Source: an uncultured Alphaproteobacteria bacterium
GTDB lineage: Bacteria; Pseudomonadota; Alphaproteobacteria; Caulobacterales; Parvularculaceae
Direction of reading: 5' to 3'
Assembly (NCBI GenBank): GCA_902826095.1
Contig: CADEDN010000007.1
Span: forward strand, 1-64,000
Length of the DNA stretch: 64,000 bases
In this document: positions 32,546-41,271 of the stretch, in pieces
How the letters are laid out: every line of letters starts with the position of its first letter
Numbering within the stretch: position 1 is the first letter of the stretch
The notes under the pieces: model-generated
The model's database searches: none
Told to the model about the DNA's origin: nothing
What the model saw: only the letters and a program-made list of their open reading frames with translations
Position numbers and translations under genes: made by a program

Positions 32546-34013
32546 AACGAAGGAATGCGAACGCCGATTCAAGCGCCGGATCTCTCCCATCGCGGATCGC
32601 CTCCGCGGTCATCGGCGCATCAATGTCAGGCTCAAGACCCGCGTCGGGTTTCGCGGTTCGAGGAAAAGTTCCGATCAGCGGCAAGTCCGCTTCCAGGCCG
32701 GACGCCGGCAGCCTCAGAAAGAAGAAGGCGCCGCCGTTGATGCCGCGCTGGTTGCCGCCAGTGGGCTCGCCGATCAACGTCGCAAGCCCGTTTGATCGCA
32801 CGATCTCGGCGAATTGAAACGTCGCGGAGCTGTTGACAGGCGATGTGAGGACGACGACTTTGCCGGTAAAGCGCGGACCCTTTGGTCTAATGACGTCCGC
32901 TTCATCGGCGCCCCCGTCTGATTTCAAGGAATAGAACCGCTCGTCAAAGGCTACGGCGCTGTCGCCCCAATCGCGAAAGGACGGGTCCCAGGTGTCGAGA
33001 TGCGGATTCAACGCCTCCGGCGTCTTTCGATAGCGCACGCGCCTGTCGTAGGATTCGCGACGCAAGTCTTTTTCAATCAGACGAGCGATGATCTCGTCGC
33101 CGCAATCATTGCCGCCTTCGTTCTGACGGATGTCGATGATGACGCCGGTTGCGCGCCGATCCCTGAGCTGCACGAAAACATCGTCAAGAAATCCCTTCCA
33201 GTCCCAGTTCGTCTTGTAAGCGACCCAACTCGGCATCGTCAGAAGGGCGACATCGTCTTGCGGCCAAGCGAGCGTCCATCCAAGGTTTTCGGGGTCGCCG
33301 CCCGTCATCGCCGACCGGCGCCCGGCAAGATCGGTCGGCGCAATTTCAAATACGGAACCGTCGATTTCCGGCGCGCCCTTGACGCTCAGCGTCAGCGGGC
33401 CGCCAGTGAGCTCAAATCGCAGCGCGTGGAAGATGTCGAACGACTCATAGGAATCCGTTCCGGCGACTTCAAGCAATGTCCGGCGCTTTGCGTCATTGCC
33501 GCCGTCCGCGCGCGCATAGGCCATTAAGGTCTTGAGCGCCCTCGCGCTTCGAACGCCATTGATCGAGACGACCTCCGCCCCGCGCGCCAGGCGGCGGTCG
33601 CCCGATTGATTGGCCGTGACGATCATGCGGCCGTCAATCCAGCGAAAATGAAACGGCAGGCGGTTATTGCCGGCGAAAAGCGCCGAGGCGACCGCGTCGG
33701 ACTGATTATAGAAGTTCGCGTAGGTATGGCCGCAGCGGATGCTCGCCAGAAAGCGCGACAAGGCGAGATAAGCCGCCGGCAGCGACGGCCGGCGCCGGAA
33801 GATCTCCTCAAGCCGGTCAAGACTTGCGTCAACGACGCTTGGCGCCAAGTACCGGTAAAGGCCAGGATGGAGCGTTGTGTACGCCTCCTTCAGAATTCTG
33901 ATGTCGCCGGCAAGATCGGTCGCGGACGCGGTCATCGCGGGTGCGCCGGCCCCGGCGGTCGTTGCAAAGACGAAAGTTGATGCGCCGCCCGCGACGAAAG
34001 CCCTGCGATCCAC
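32541..34013 (-). CDS. S41 family peptidase (C-terminal processing peptidase-like), Tat-type signal
   Basis: A 490-residue product from GTG at 34013, chosen because AAGGGG lies 7 bases upstream and the resulting N terminus (V/M)DRRAFVAGGAS is a typical twin-arginine signal. The mature part has a cap domain (AYTTLHPGLYRYL), a PDZ-like segment (VVSINGVRSARALKTLMAY) and the catalytic core with VIIDIRQNEGGND and nucleophile region TSPVNSSATFQFAEIV. Unlike tail-specific proteases, this subgroup's substrates are unknown. Its stop codon lies in a hairpin repeat. It diverges from the desaturase gene. Confidence 0.88.
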   Translation of the reverse strand: MDRRAFVAGGASTFVFATTAGAGAPAMTASATDLAGDIRILKEAYTTLHPGLYRYLAPSVVDASLDRLEEIFRRRPSLPAAYLALSRFLASIRCGHTYANFYNQSDAVASALFAGNNRLPFHFRWIDGRMIVTANQSGDRRLARGAEVVSINGVRSARALKTLMAYARADGGNDAKRRTLLEVAGTDSYESFDIFHALRFELTGGPLTLSVKGAPEIDGSVFEIAPTDLAGRRSAMTGGDPENLGWTLAWPQDDVALLTMPSWVAYKTNWDWKGFLDDVFVQLRDRRATGVIIDIRQNEGGNDCGDEIIARLIEKDLRRESYDRRVRYRKTPEALNPHLDTWDPSFRDWGDSAVAFDERFYSLKSDGGADEADVIRPKGPRFTGKVVVLTSPVNSSATFQFAEIVRSNGLATLIGEPTGGNQRGINGGAFFFLRLPASGLEADLPLIGTFPRTAKPDAGLEPDIDAPMTAEAIRDGRDPALESAFAFLRS

Positions 34014-34214
34014 AACCAATCCCCTTGTCCGCCAAGTCGATACGCAGTTTCCTGCATTGAGGTTCATGTCCGGCGCAGTCGCGATTTGCGCGACCGCCGA
34101 TCAGGGCGGCTGATCATTTCCGAAAACCTCTGATCGAATCCGAAAACGCTAATGAATTTCGGGCATTGCGGAGAAATTCCGCGCCCGGCGCCGCATCTCG
34201 GTTCCATCGTTTTG

Positions 34215-35528
34215 ATGGAGCCCTCCATGGACCATGACATTGCCGACGCCTCGGGTGCGGACCTTTTTGCAACCGCCGCCGGCTGGTTTTTCCACATCCT
34301 TCCCTTTGAGTTCGGCCGCTATCTCGTCGGCGCCGCCGGCGTTTTCCTGCTGATCACCTTCCTTGCGGGGCCGCTCGCCGGCCGGAAGATCAGGCCGGAC
34401 TCGCCAAAGCGCGCCCAGATGGTGCGGGAATTCTGGGCCTCGCTGCGGACGTCGGCGATTTTCGCTGTCGGCGGGATCATCTCGGTGATGGGGTCTGACG
34501 CCGGGATCATGAAGGTCTATGACGATCCGGCGCTTTATGGGTGGGGCTATTTCTGGCTGTCGCTCGGCCTCCTCATCGTGCTCCACGACGCGTGGTTTTA
34601 CTGGACGCACCGCCTCATCCACGATCCGCGGCTGTTTCGTCGGTTACACCGGCTGCACCACAAATCCTACAACCCGTCGCCATGGACGGCCTATTCTTTC
34701 GATATCGGCGAGGCCGCGATCAACGCCGCCTTCATGCCATTGACGATCCTTTTCCTGCCGGTCGCCGATCTCGGCGTTTTCATTTTCCTCGCCCATATGA
34801 TCATCCGCAACGCGATCGGGCATTCTGGTTATGAACTGACGCCCGCATGGCGGAACGGGCGCCCGGTGTTCGACTGGCTGACAACGGTCACCCATCACGA
34901 TCTTCACCATGCGCAGGCCGGCTGGAATTACGGGCTCTATTTCACCTTCTGGGACCGCCTGATGAAAACCGAGCACCCGCTGTACCGCGAGAAATTCGCC
35001 GAAGCGGTCAGAAAGCCGCTCGACGGGTCGGCGGTGAAGGCGCTGCCGCCGGCGCGGGCGATCGTCACCGCTGTCGCCGCCTATGCCGCCGCCGTCGCGC
35101 TTGGCGCAAACGCGGAGCGCGCGCTTGCAGCGCCCGATCCCGCCAAGGCGCTTGACGCGATCGTCGGGGTCTGGGCGACCGAGGGCCATGGCGCGCATGT
35201 CGCGCTCGAGCGATGCGCGACGGATGCGTCAAGGCTTTGCGGAACGCTCGTCTGGTCGTGGGATCCTGACATCGCCGCGCGGCAGGGCGAGGCCGCGATG
35301 CTTGGCGACTTCGCATGGAACGGAGAATCGTTCAGCGACGGATGGCTCAAGAACCCGGACGACGGCCGAACCTATCGGGGCGAGATCAGACTGACGGATG
35401 CGGGCGCGCTCGATCTCAAGGGCTGCGCGCTTGTCTTTTGCAAGCGCCAGATCTGGCGACGGGTCGACGATATTCCAGGATGTGCCGCTGGCGACGCCCT
35501 TGCGCCTGGCGATGTGCGTCTGCCATGA
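34215..35528 (+). CDS. Sterol desaturase/fatty acid hydroxylase fused to DUF2147
   Basis: The product has about 437 residues. Residues 20-270 form a membrane di-iron hydroxylase: HDAWFYWTHRLIHD, RRLHRLHHKSYNP, NAIGHSGYEL and THHDLHHAQAG supply the eight-His cluster. After a hydrophobic stretch ending ERALAAPDPAKA, resembling a signal peptide, residues 315-437 match DUF2147 (IVGVWATEGHGAHVAL, CGTLVWSWDPD, GRTYRGEIRL and CALVFCKRQIWRR), normally a separate secreted protein. I take this as a true fusion because the frame is continuous. ATG at 34215 is used, and 34227 is possible. The stop overlaps a start of the PQQ dehydrogenase frame. Confidence 0.85.
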   Translation: MEPSMDHDIADASGADLFATAAGWFFHILPFEFGRYLVGAAGVFLLITFLAGPLAGRKIRPDSPKRAQMVREFWASLRTSAIFAVGGIISVMGSDAGIMKVYDDPALYGWGYFWLSLGLLIVLHDAWFYWTHRLIHDPRLFRRLHRLHHKSYNPSPWTAYSFDIGEAAINAAFMPLTILFLPVADLGVFIFLAHMIIRNAIGHSGYELTPAWRNGRPVFDWLTTVTHHDLHHAQAGWNYGLYFTFWDRLMKTEHPLYREKFAEAVRKPLDGSAVKALPPARAIVTAVAAYAAAVALGANAERALAAPDPAKALDAIVGVWATEGHGAHVALERCATDASRLCGTLVWSWDPDIAARQGEAAMLGDFAWNGESFSDGWLKNPDDGRTYRGEIRLTDAGALDLKGCALVFCKRQIWRRVDDIPGCAAGDALAPGDVRLP

Positions 35529-35548
35529 GCGTGCAACAAGGAAAATCC

Positions 35549-37528
35549 ATGAAATTCTTCAATCGCCCTTTGACATTTTCGATGGTCGCTCTCGTCGCCA
35601 TCCTCGCGGCGCTCTTCGCTGGCGGATCGATGATCCCTTTGCTCGGCGGCGCGAAGGGGCTTGATATTTCGGGACGCGCGACGCCGCATGGCGCCGCAAC
35701 GTCCAGCGACGATAAGGGCTGGGGCCATTATGGCGGCGACGCCGGCGGCGGACGCTTCAGCGCGCTCGGCGACATCACCCCGGCGAATGTCCGATCGCTC
35801 GAAATCGCGTGGGCGTATGAGACAGGCGACGCGACGCGGCCGCGCGAATTGCAGAAACAGGCGGCGGCGGAGGGAACGCCGATCCTTGTCGACGGACGGC
35901 TGATTTTCTGCACGCCGTTCAATGAAGTCATCGCGATTCACCCGGCGAACGGCGCGGCGCTGTGGCGCTACGACCCGAAAATCGCGCTCGACCAGCAGCC
36001 CGCCAACCAGTTCGTGTGTCGGGGCGTCGCTCATTGGCGCGACGCCGGCGCTAAGGGGACATGCGCTTCGCGCATCTTCATGGGGACGAATGACAGCCGC
36101 CTCATTGCGCTCGATGCGGGAACCGGCGCGCCTTGCACGGATTTCGGCGCCGACGGCGCCGCGCGCCTCGACCCCGGCGCCGACCTTGTGTGGCCGGGCG
36201 AATTTCAGATCACATCGCCGCCCGTCGTCGTCAACGACACGGTCATTGTTGGCTCGTCGTCTTCGGACAATGTGCGCGTCGCGGCGCCCTCTGGCGTCGT
36301 CAGGGCGTTCGATGCGCGGTCGGGCGCGCCGAAATGGTCCTTCGATCCGGCGCCGGGATTGCGTCATGCCAATGTCTGGGCGCCGATGTCGGTCGATGAA
36401 GGCCGCGGGCTTGTTTTCCTGCCGACATCAAGCGCGAGCCCCGATTTTTTTGGCGGTCTTCGCCCCGGCAATAATGATTACGCAAATTCCGTCGTCGCGC
36501 TCAGGGCTGAAACCGGCGAGGTCGTCTGGAGCTTTCAGACTGTCCACCATGATATCTGGGATTATGATCTTCCCGCGCAGCCAGGTCTTTACACCGTCTG
36601 GCGCGACGGGCGTCCGCACGATGTCGTCGCGCAGGCGACGAAGACGGGCCTTGTCTTTGTTCTCGATCGCGACACCGGAGAGCCGTTCCTGCCGGTTGAG
36701 GAACGCGCCGTTCCGCAAGGCGCCGTCGACGGCGAATGGCTGTCGCCGACACAGCCTTTTCCTGTCGCGACGGCGCCGATCGTGCCTGATCGCCTTGAAC
36801 CGAAGGATGCGTTCGGCCTGACCTTTCTCGACAAGCGGTATTGCGCGCGGGAAATCGCGCGGGCGCGATCTGAAGGCCTCTTCACGCCGCCATCGACAAA
36901 AGGGACGCTCATCTATCCCTTCAATGGCGGCGGCGCGAATTGGGGCGGCGCCGCTTATGACCAAACGCGCAATCTGCTCATCGTCAATATGAGCAACATG
37001 GCGCATCGGGTGACGCTTATCCCCGCCGCCGCGGTCAAGGCCGCGAAAGAACTCAATCACGACGCGGAGATCGGGCCGCAGACCGGCGCGCCCTTCGGCG
37101 TCCGCCGGGATCTCCTCTTGTCGCCGATCATGCTTCCCTGCACGCCGCCGCCATGGGGCGTCCTTGCCGCCGTCGATCTCGATTCCGGCGCCATCGTCTG
37201 GCGAAAGCGGCTCGGCACGACGAAGGATATCGCCGGCGGGCTCGCGCTCGATCTCGGCACGCCCAATCTCGGCGGACCGATCGCGACCGGCGGCGGTCTC
37301 GTTTTCATCGGCGCCGCCATGGACAATTATCTGCGCGCCTTCGACATCGAGACGGGCGAGGAGATCTGGAAAGGCAGGCTTCCCGCCGGCGGGCAGGCGA
37401 CGCCGATGACCTATGAATGGGAAGGCCGGCAATATGTCGTCATCTATGCCGGCGGCCATGGAAGGATGACGACGACGCTCGGCGATTCGATCGTGGCGTT
37501 TGCGCTGCCGCCAAAGTCCGGCCGCTGA
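35549..37528 (+). CDS. PQQ-dependent dehydrogenase, membrane-anchored (glucose/quinate-dehydrogenase-like)
   Basis: A 659-residue eight-bladed propeller quinoprotein. WGHYGGDAGGGRFSALGDI and VRSLEIAWAYETGD open the PQQ domain, PPVVVNDTVIVGSS and FQTVHHDIWDYDLPAQP are diagnostic, and GGGLVFIGAAMDNYLRAFD closes it. It has one N-terminal membrane segment (VALVAILAALFAGG) rather than the five of classical glucose dehydrogenase. It would oxidise a sugar or alcohol on the periplasmic side and pass electrons to ubiquinone. ATG at 35549 was chosen for the AAGGA site 8 bases upstream; 35525 overlaps the previous stop. No pqq biosynthesis genes are in the window. Confidence 0.9.
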   Translation: MKFFNRPLTFSMVALVAILAALFAGGSMIPLLGGAKGLDISGRATPHGAATSSDDKGWGHYGGDAGGGRFSALGDITPANVRSLEIAWAYETGDATRPRELQKQAAAEGTPILVDGRLIFCTPFNEVIAIHPANGAALWRYDPKIALDQQPANQFVCRGVAHWRDAGAKGTCASRIFMGTNDSRLIALDAGTGAPCTDFGADGAARLDPGADLVWPGEFQITSPPVVVNDTVIVGSSSSDNVRVAAPSGVVRAFDARSGAPKWSFDPAPGLRHANVWAPMSVDEGRGLVFLPTSSASPDFFGGLRPGNNDYANSVVALRAETGEVVWSFQTVHHDIWDYDLPAQPGLYTVWRDGRPHDVVAQATKTGLVFVLDRDTGEPFLPVEERAVPQGAVDGEWLSPTQPFPVATAPIVPDRLEPKDAFGLTFLDKRYCAREIARARSEGLFTPPSTKGTLIYPFNGGGANWGGAAYDQTRNLLIVNMSNMAHRVTLIPAAAVKAAKELNHDAEIGPQTGAPFGVRRDLLLSPIMLPCTPPPWGVLAAVDLDSGAIVWRKRLGTTKDIAGGLALDLGTPNLGGPIATGGGLVFIGAAMDNYLRAFDIETGEEIWKGRLPAGGQATPMTYEWEGRQYVVIYAGGHGRMTTTLGDSIVAFALPPKSGR

Positions 37529-37601
37529 CCTGCGCCCTGTCTTTCGTCGTAGGACCATGGCGGCGATTGGCGTAGGCTCCGCGTCAAACAGGGAGACGCA
37601 T

Positions 37602-38924
37602 ATGGCGGACGGCGCGCAAGGAACGGCATGGTGGCTGAAGGGCAATTTCGCGCCCGTCGAAAAAGAGGTTGAGGCGTTCGATCTCAAAGTGACAGGCGCT
37701 TTGCCGCCGGAACTTTCGGGCGTCTTCATGCGCACCGGGCCAAACCCCGCGCGCGAGCCTTCCCCGCACTGGTTCCTTGGCGACGGGATGATCCACGGCG
37801 TCAGGCTCGAAAAGGGAAACGCGCGCTGGTATCGCAACCGCTATGTCGAGACGCCGCTGCGCCGCAACGCCGTGACGACGCGCGACCCTTCAGTCTTCAT
37901 GGACAAGACCGCGTCGACCGCGAACACCAACATCGTGCGCCATGCGGGCCGCATCCTCGCGCTGGAGGAGGCGCATTTCCCCTATGAGATCGACGGCGAG
38001 CTCAAGACGAAAGGCTGCGTCGATTTCGACGGCAGGCTGAAAACGGCGCTCACGGCGCATCCGAAGATATGTCCCGAGACCGGCGAGATGCTCGCCTTCG
38101 GCTATGCGTTCATGCCGCCCTTTCTCACCTATCATCGCTTCGACAGGGAAGGCCGCCTCGCGCAATCGGAAGAAATTCCGGTCGGCGGCCCGACGATGAT
38201 TCATGATTTCGGCGTGACGCGGACGCGCGTGATCTTCATGGACCTGCCGATCGTCTTCGACATGGCGAGCGCGATGGCGGGCGGCATGCCGTACAAATGG
38301 AGCGAAGAGTATCAAGCGCGCCTTGGAATCATGCCGCGCAACGGGACGGCGAAGGACCTCAAATGGTTTTCAATTCCCTCCTGCTACATTTTCCATCCGT
38401 TGAACGCCTATGACGACGGCGACGCCGTCATCCTGGATGTCGCGCGCTATGAGAAAATGTGGGTGAAAGGGTTCGACGCCCCGGCGCATCTTCACCGCTT
38501 CCGTCTCGATCTCAAAACCGGGATCGCCAAAGGCGAGGACATCGACGATCTGCCGGTCGAGTTCCCGCGCATCCGCGAAGACAGAGCCGGGCTGAAGCAC
38601 CGCTACGGCTACGCGATCACGACGCATGAAGACGACGAGGCGGGATTCAATCTCGGCACGCGCATCGTCAAATTCGACGTCGACAAAGGCGAGGCGACGA
38701 TCGCCGAGTTGGGTAAAGGCCGCGCGCCGAGCGAAACGGTCTTCGCCAAGGCGGGGAAGGGCGAAGACGACGGCTATCTGATGTCGATCGCCTATGACGC
38801 AGCGCGCAACGCCTCCGATTTCATCGTCCTCGACGCCAAGGACCTCGCCAAAGGCCCTGTCGCCACGGTCGCGCTCCCGCAGCGCGTCCCGTTCGGGTTC
38901 CATGCGGCCTGGTTCGCGGATTAG
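37602..38924 (+). CDS. Carotenoid cleavage oxygenase family (lignostilbene/apocarotenoid dioxygenase-like)
   Basis: A 440-residue seven-bladed propeller non-heme iron oxygenase. FMRTGPNPAREPSPHWFLGDGM is the typical entry. The four iron-binding histidines are expected in TAHPKICPETGEM, TMIHDFGVTRTRV, CYIFHPLNAYDDGD and the C-terminal VPFGFHAAWF, all present. Such enzymes split carotenoids or stilbene-type double bonds to aldehydes. The PQQ dehydrogenase upstream and the coniferyl-type ALDH elsewhere in the window could process the products; that is inference. The start at 37602 follows GGGAG. Confidence 0.93.
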   Translation: MADGAQGTAWWLKGNFAPVEKEVEAFDLKVTGALPPELSGVFMRTGPNPAREPSPHWFLGDGMIHGVRLEKGNARWYRNRYVETPLRRNAVTTRDPSVFMDKTASTANTNIVRHAGRILALEEAHFPYEIDGELKTKGCVDFDGRLKTALTAHPKICPETGEMLAFGYAFMPPFLTYHRFDREGRLAQSEEIPVGGPTMIHDFGVTRTRVIFMDLPIVFDMASAMAGGMPYKWSEEYQARLGIMPRNGTAKDLKWFSIPSCYIFHPLNAYDDGDAVILDVARYEKMWVKGFDAPAHLHRFRLDLKTGIAKGEDIDDLPVEFPRIREDRAGLKHRYGYAITTHEDDEAGFNLGTRIVKFDVDKGEATIAELGKGRAPSETVFAKAGKGEDDGYLMSIAYDAARNASDFIVLDAKDLAKGPVATVALPQRVPFGFHAAWFAD

Positions 38925-38985
38925 GAGGCGCTTGCGCCGAACCAAAACCGCTCTATTCTTGCTGTTTCAGAAAGAGGGGCATCCC

Positions 38986-39465
38986 ATGAAATTGATCAAC
39001 ATCATCTTTGCTTCCGCCATGCTTGCGGTCGTCGGTTGCGCATCGGCGACGACGAAGGTGCTGGCGCCGGCGGCGAGCGCGTCGAAGTCCGCTTTGATGA
39101 AGATCGAACACGGCGAAGACACTGTGAAGGTCGAGGAAGAATACCAAGCCTTTTTCCGTGAACGACTCGCCGAAAACCTGTTCGGGGAGGGCGGTTTCAC
39201 AGAAGCGGACGGCATGACGCTGCGCTATCGGTTTATCCAGGTCAACGACGGCAGTCGGTTCCAGCGCTATATGCTGGGGCCGATCGCCGGCAAGGGGACA
39301 ATGGCGATCGAGATCGTCTATCTTGACAGCGCCGGCGCTGAAATCTCTCGTGTCGAGACGGGCGGCGAGATTTCCGGTGGGGTCTTCGGCGGATCCTTCA
39401 AGTCGGCGCTCAAGAAAGCGGCGAAGGAGACCTCTGAATACGCACGGTCAAATTATCTGCCCTAA
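38986..39465 (+). CDS. DUF4410-like lipoprotein
   Basis: A 159-residue protein with a lipoprotein signal (MLAVVGCASA). After the Cys, the sequence KVEEEYQAFFRERLAENLF, GMTLRYRFIQVNDG and IEIVYLDSAGAEISRV fits DUF4410, a family of small outer-envelope proteins of unknown function. The C-terminal glycine-rich GGEISGGVFGGS followed by a helix with AKETSEYARSNY is typical. GAGGGG lies 8 bases before the ATG. It is followed within 6 bases by the HEXXH protein gene. Confidence 0.8.
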   Translation: MKLINIIFASAMLAVVGCASATTKVLAPAASASKSALMKIEHGEDTVKVEEEYQAFFRERLAENLFGEGGFTEADGMTLRYRFIQVNDGSRFQRYMLGPIAGKGTMAIEIVYLDSAGAEISRVETGGEISGGVFGGSFKSALKKAAKETSEYARSNYLP

Positions 39466-39470
39466 TTGAT

Positions 39471-40001
39471 TTGACGGAAGGTGCCGAAACGCCGCGCCGC
39501 GACTTGCCCGACCTGTCGGCCTTGAGTCGCGGCGCTTCTCTTTCAAGGGGCCTGTCCCCGGCGGAAAAGCGCCTGCTTCCGCCGCCGCTCGCCGCGGCGA
39601 TCGATCTTGACGCGGTCCGCATTCTGGCGCGCTGGCACACGCCGATTGCGGCGATGCTCAAAGTGACGATCGTACGCGGGACGCGGATTTTCTGGAAACA
39701 CGCGCCGGCCGAAGCGACGACGCTCGCCGAACGCGCGCATCTCGCCCATGAGCTCGTTCATGTCTGGCAATATCAGGCGCTGCGGCGGACCGGGATCGAA
39801 CTCCTGTCGAACCGCCTTTACCGCTACGCGATCGATCCCGCGCGCGTCTTCACCGCCTATGGTTATGAGCAGCAGGCCTCGATCGTCGAGGATTATGTGC
39901 GGCTGAAGGACGGCGCACGGCCGCGTCACGGCCGCGAGCATTTTCCCCCGCTCGCCGATTATGAGCGGGTAATCGCGAGCGCTGCTGGCGTTCGGCGCTG
40001 A
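39471..40001 (+). CDS. Small HEXXH protein, DUF4157-like metallopeptidase
   Basis: A 176-residue protein with a central HELVHVWQY zinc-binding motif (about residues 98-106) preceded by AERAHLA. GYEQQASIVEDYVRL later could supply the third ligand (Glu). This matches the compact DUF4157/eCIS-core metallopeptidase domain, found either alone or in contractile-injection toxins. No injection-system genes are nearby. The start is TTG 6 bases after the lipoprotein stop; no ribosome site is visible, so the true start could be slightly inside. It probably hydrolyses peptides, but this is family inference. Confidence 0.72.
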   Translation: MTEGAETPRRDLPDLSALSRGASLSRGLSPAEKRLLPPPLAAAIDLDAVRILARWHTPIAAMLKVTIVRGTRIFWKHAPAEATTLAERAHLAHELVHVWQYQALRRTGIELLSNRLYRYAIDPARVFTAYGYEQQASIVEDYVRLKDGARPRHGREHFPPLADYERVIASAAGVRR

Positions 40002-40041
40002 AAGCTGGTTCAGTCGGGTCGATTCATCAGGAGCCGTCGCC

Positions 40042-41265
40042 ATGGCTGAAACCGGCATGGGAGAACCGCGCGGGCCGCTCGCCGGCGTCCGCATTCTCGA
40101 TCTGACCCGGGTGCTGGCGGGGCCGTTCTGCACGACCTTGCTGTGGGAGCTTGGCGCCGAGGTCTTGAAGATAGAGCAGCCGGGGCCGGGCGACGACACC
40201 AGGGCCTTTCCACCCTTCCAGAACGGCGAGAGCGTCTATTTCGCCTCGATCAATCGCGGCAAGCGGAGCCTTGCGCTCGATCTCAAGAACGCGGCGGACA
40301 AGCGCGTCTTCGAAGAGCTGCTCGAACGGTCCGACGTGCTGATCGAAAATTTCCGCCCGGGGACGATGGAGCATTTCAATCTCCATTATGAGGCGATCAA
40401 GGACCGTTTTCCGTCGCTGATCTATGCGTCGGTTTCAGGGTTCGGCCACACGGGGCCTTATCGCGATTTGCCCGCCTACGACCTTATCGTGCAGGCCTTG
40501 GGCGGCATGATCTCGATCAATGGCGAGGAAGGCGGCGACGGCGTGCGCCTCGGCATTTCGCTCGGCGACCTCGCCGCCGGAACCTTCGCCGCGCTCGCGA
40601 TTTCATCGGCGCTCTATGAAAGGCGCGCCAGCGGAAAGGGGCGCTTCATCGACATCGCGATGCTCGACGTGCAGACGATGCTGCTTGAAAGCGCGCTCGT
40701 CCGGCAATTGGCGACCGGCGAGACCCAAAGGCCGACAGGCTCGCGCCATCCGGTGATCACGCCCTTCGACGTCTTTGCGGCGAAAGACGGACGGATCGCC
40801 ATCGGCTGCGCCAACGACAAATTGTTCGACGAGCTTTGCGATGCGCTGGAGCGTCCCGCGTTCAAGGCTGACCCGCGCTACGACAATATCTATATGCGCT
40901 TCGCCAACCACGTCGCGCTGAAGGGCGAGATCGAGGCGGCGCTGAAAGCGAAATCCGTCGCCGATTGGGTCGCGCTCTTTCGCGCGCGCGGGATTCCGGC
41001 GGCGCCGATCCACACGATGGCGGAAGTCGTCAACGATCCGCAATTGAAAGCGCGCGACATGTTCGTCGCCGTCGACGACAAGGAGATGGGCCGGCTCATG
41101 ATGACCGGCAGCGCCTTCAAGATTTCAGGCTACCGCTCGTCGCCGACGCGTCCGCCCGCGCCCAATCTCGACGAAGCGCGCGCCGACGTTCTGGCGGAGC
41201 TTGGGCGCCCGGCGGAGGAAAAGCGCATCCGCGTCAAACGGCCGGAGCGCCCGCAGATCTGGTGA
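40042..41265 (+). CDS. CaiB/BaiF family (class III) CoA-transferase
   Basis: A 407-residue type III CoA-transferase with GVRILDLTRVLAGPFCTTLL at the N terminus, GAEVLKIEQPGPGDDTR, the FRPGTMEHF segment and the catalytic aspartate in the AYDLIVQALGGM motif near residue 152. It forms an aspartyl-CoA thioester and moves CoA between carboxylic acids; the acid is unknown. AGGAG precedes the ATG. It converges on the M23 peptidase gene 6 bases away. Confidence 0.93.
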   Translation: MAETGMGEPRGPLAGVRILDLTRVLAGPFCTTLLWELGAEVLKIEQPGPGDDTRAFPPFQNGESVYFASINRGKRSLALDLKNAADKRVFEELLERSDVLIENFRPGTMEHFNLHYEAIKDRFPSLIYASVSGFGHTGPYRDLPAYDLIVQALGGMISINGEEGGDGVRLGISLGDLAAGTFAALAISSALYERRASGKGRFIDIAMLDVQTMLLESALVRQLATGETQRPTGSRHPVITPFDVFAAKDGRIAIGCANDKLFDELCDALERPAFKADPRYDNIYMRFANHVALKGEIEAALKAKSVADWVALFRARGIPAAPIHTMAEVVNDPQLKARDMFVAVDDKEMGRLMMTGSAFKISGYRSSPTRPPAPNLDEARADVLAELGRPAEEKRIRVKRPERPQIW

Positions 41266-41271
41266 TGCGGC

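Noticed and set aside
39471-40001. Contractile injection system component
   Set aside because: The HEXXH domain resembles eCIS-linked DUF4157 proteins, but no sheath, tube or baseplate gene is present.
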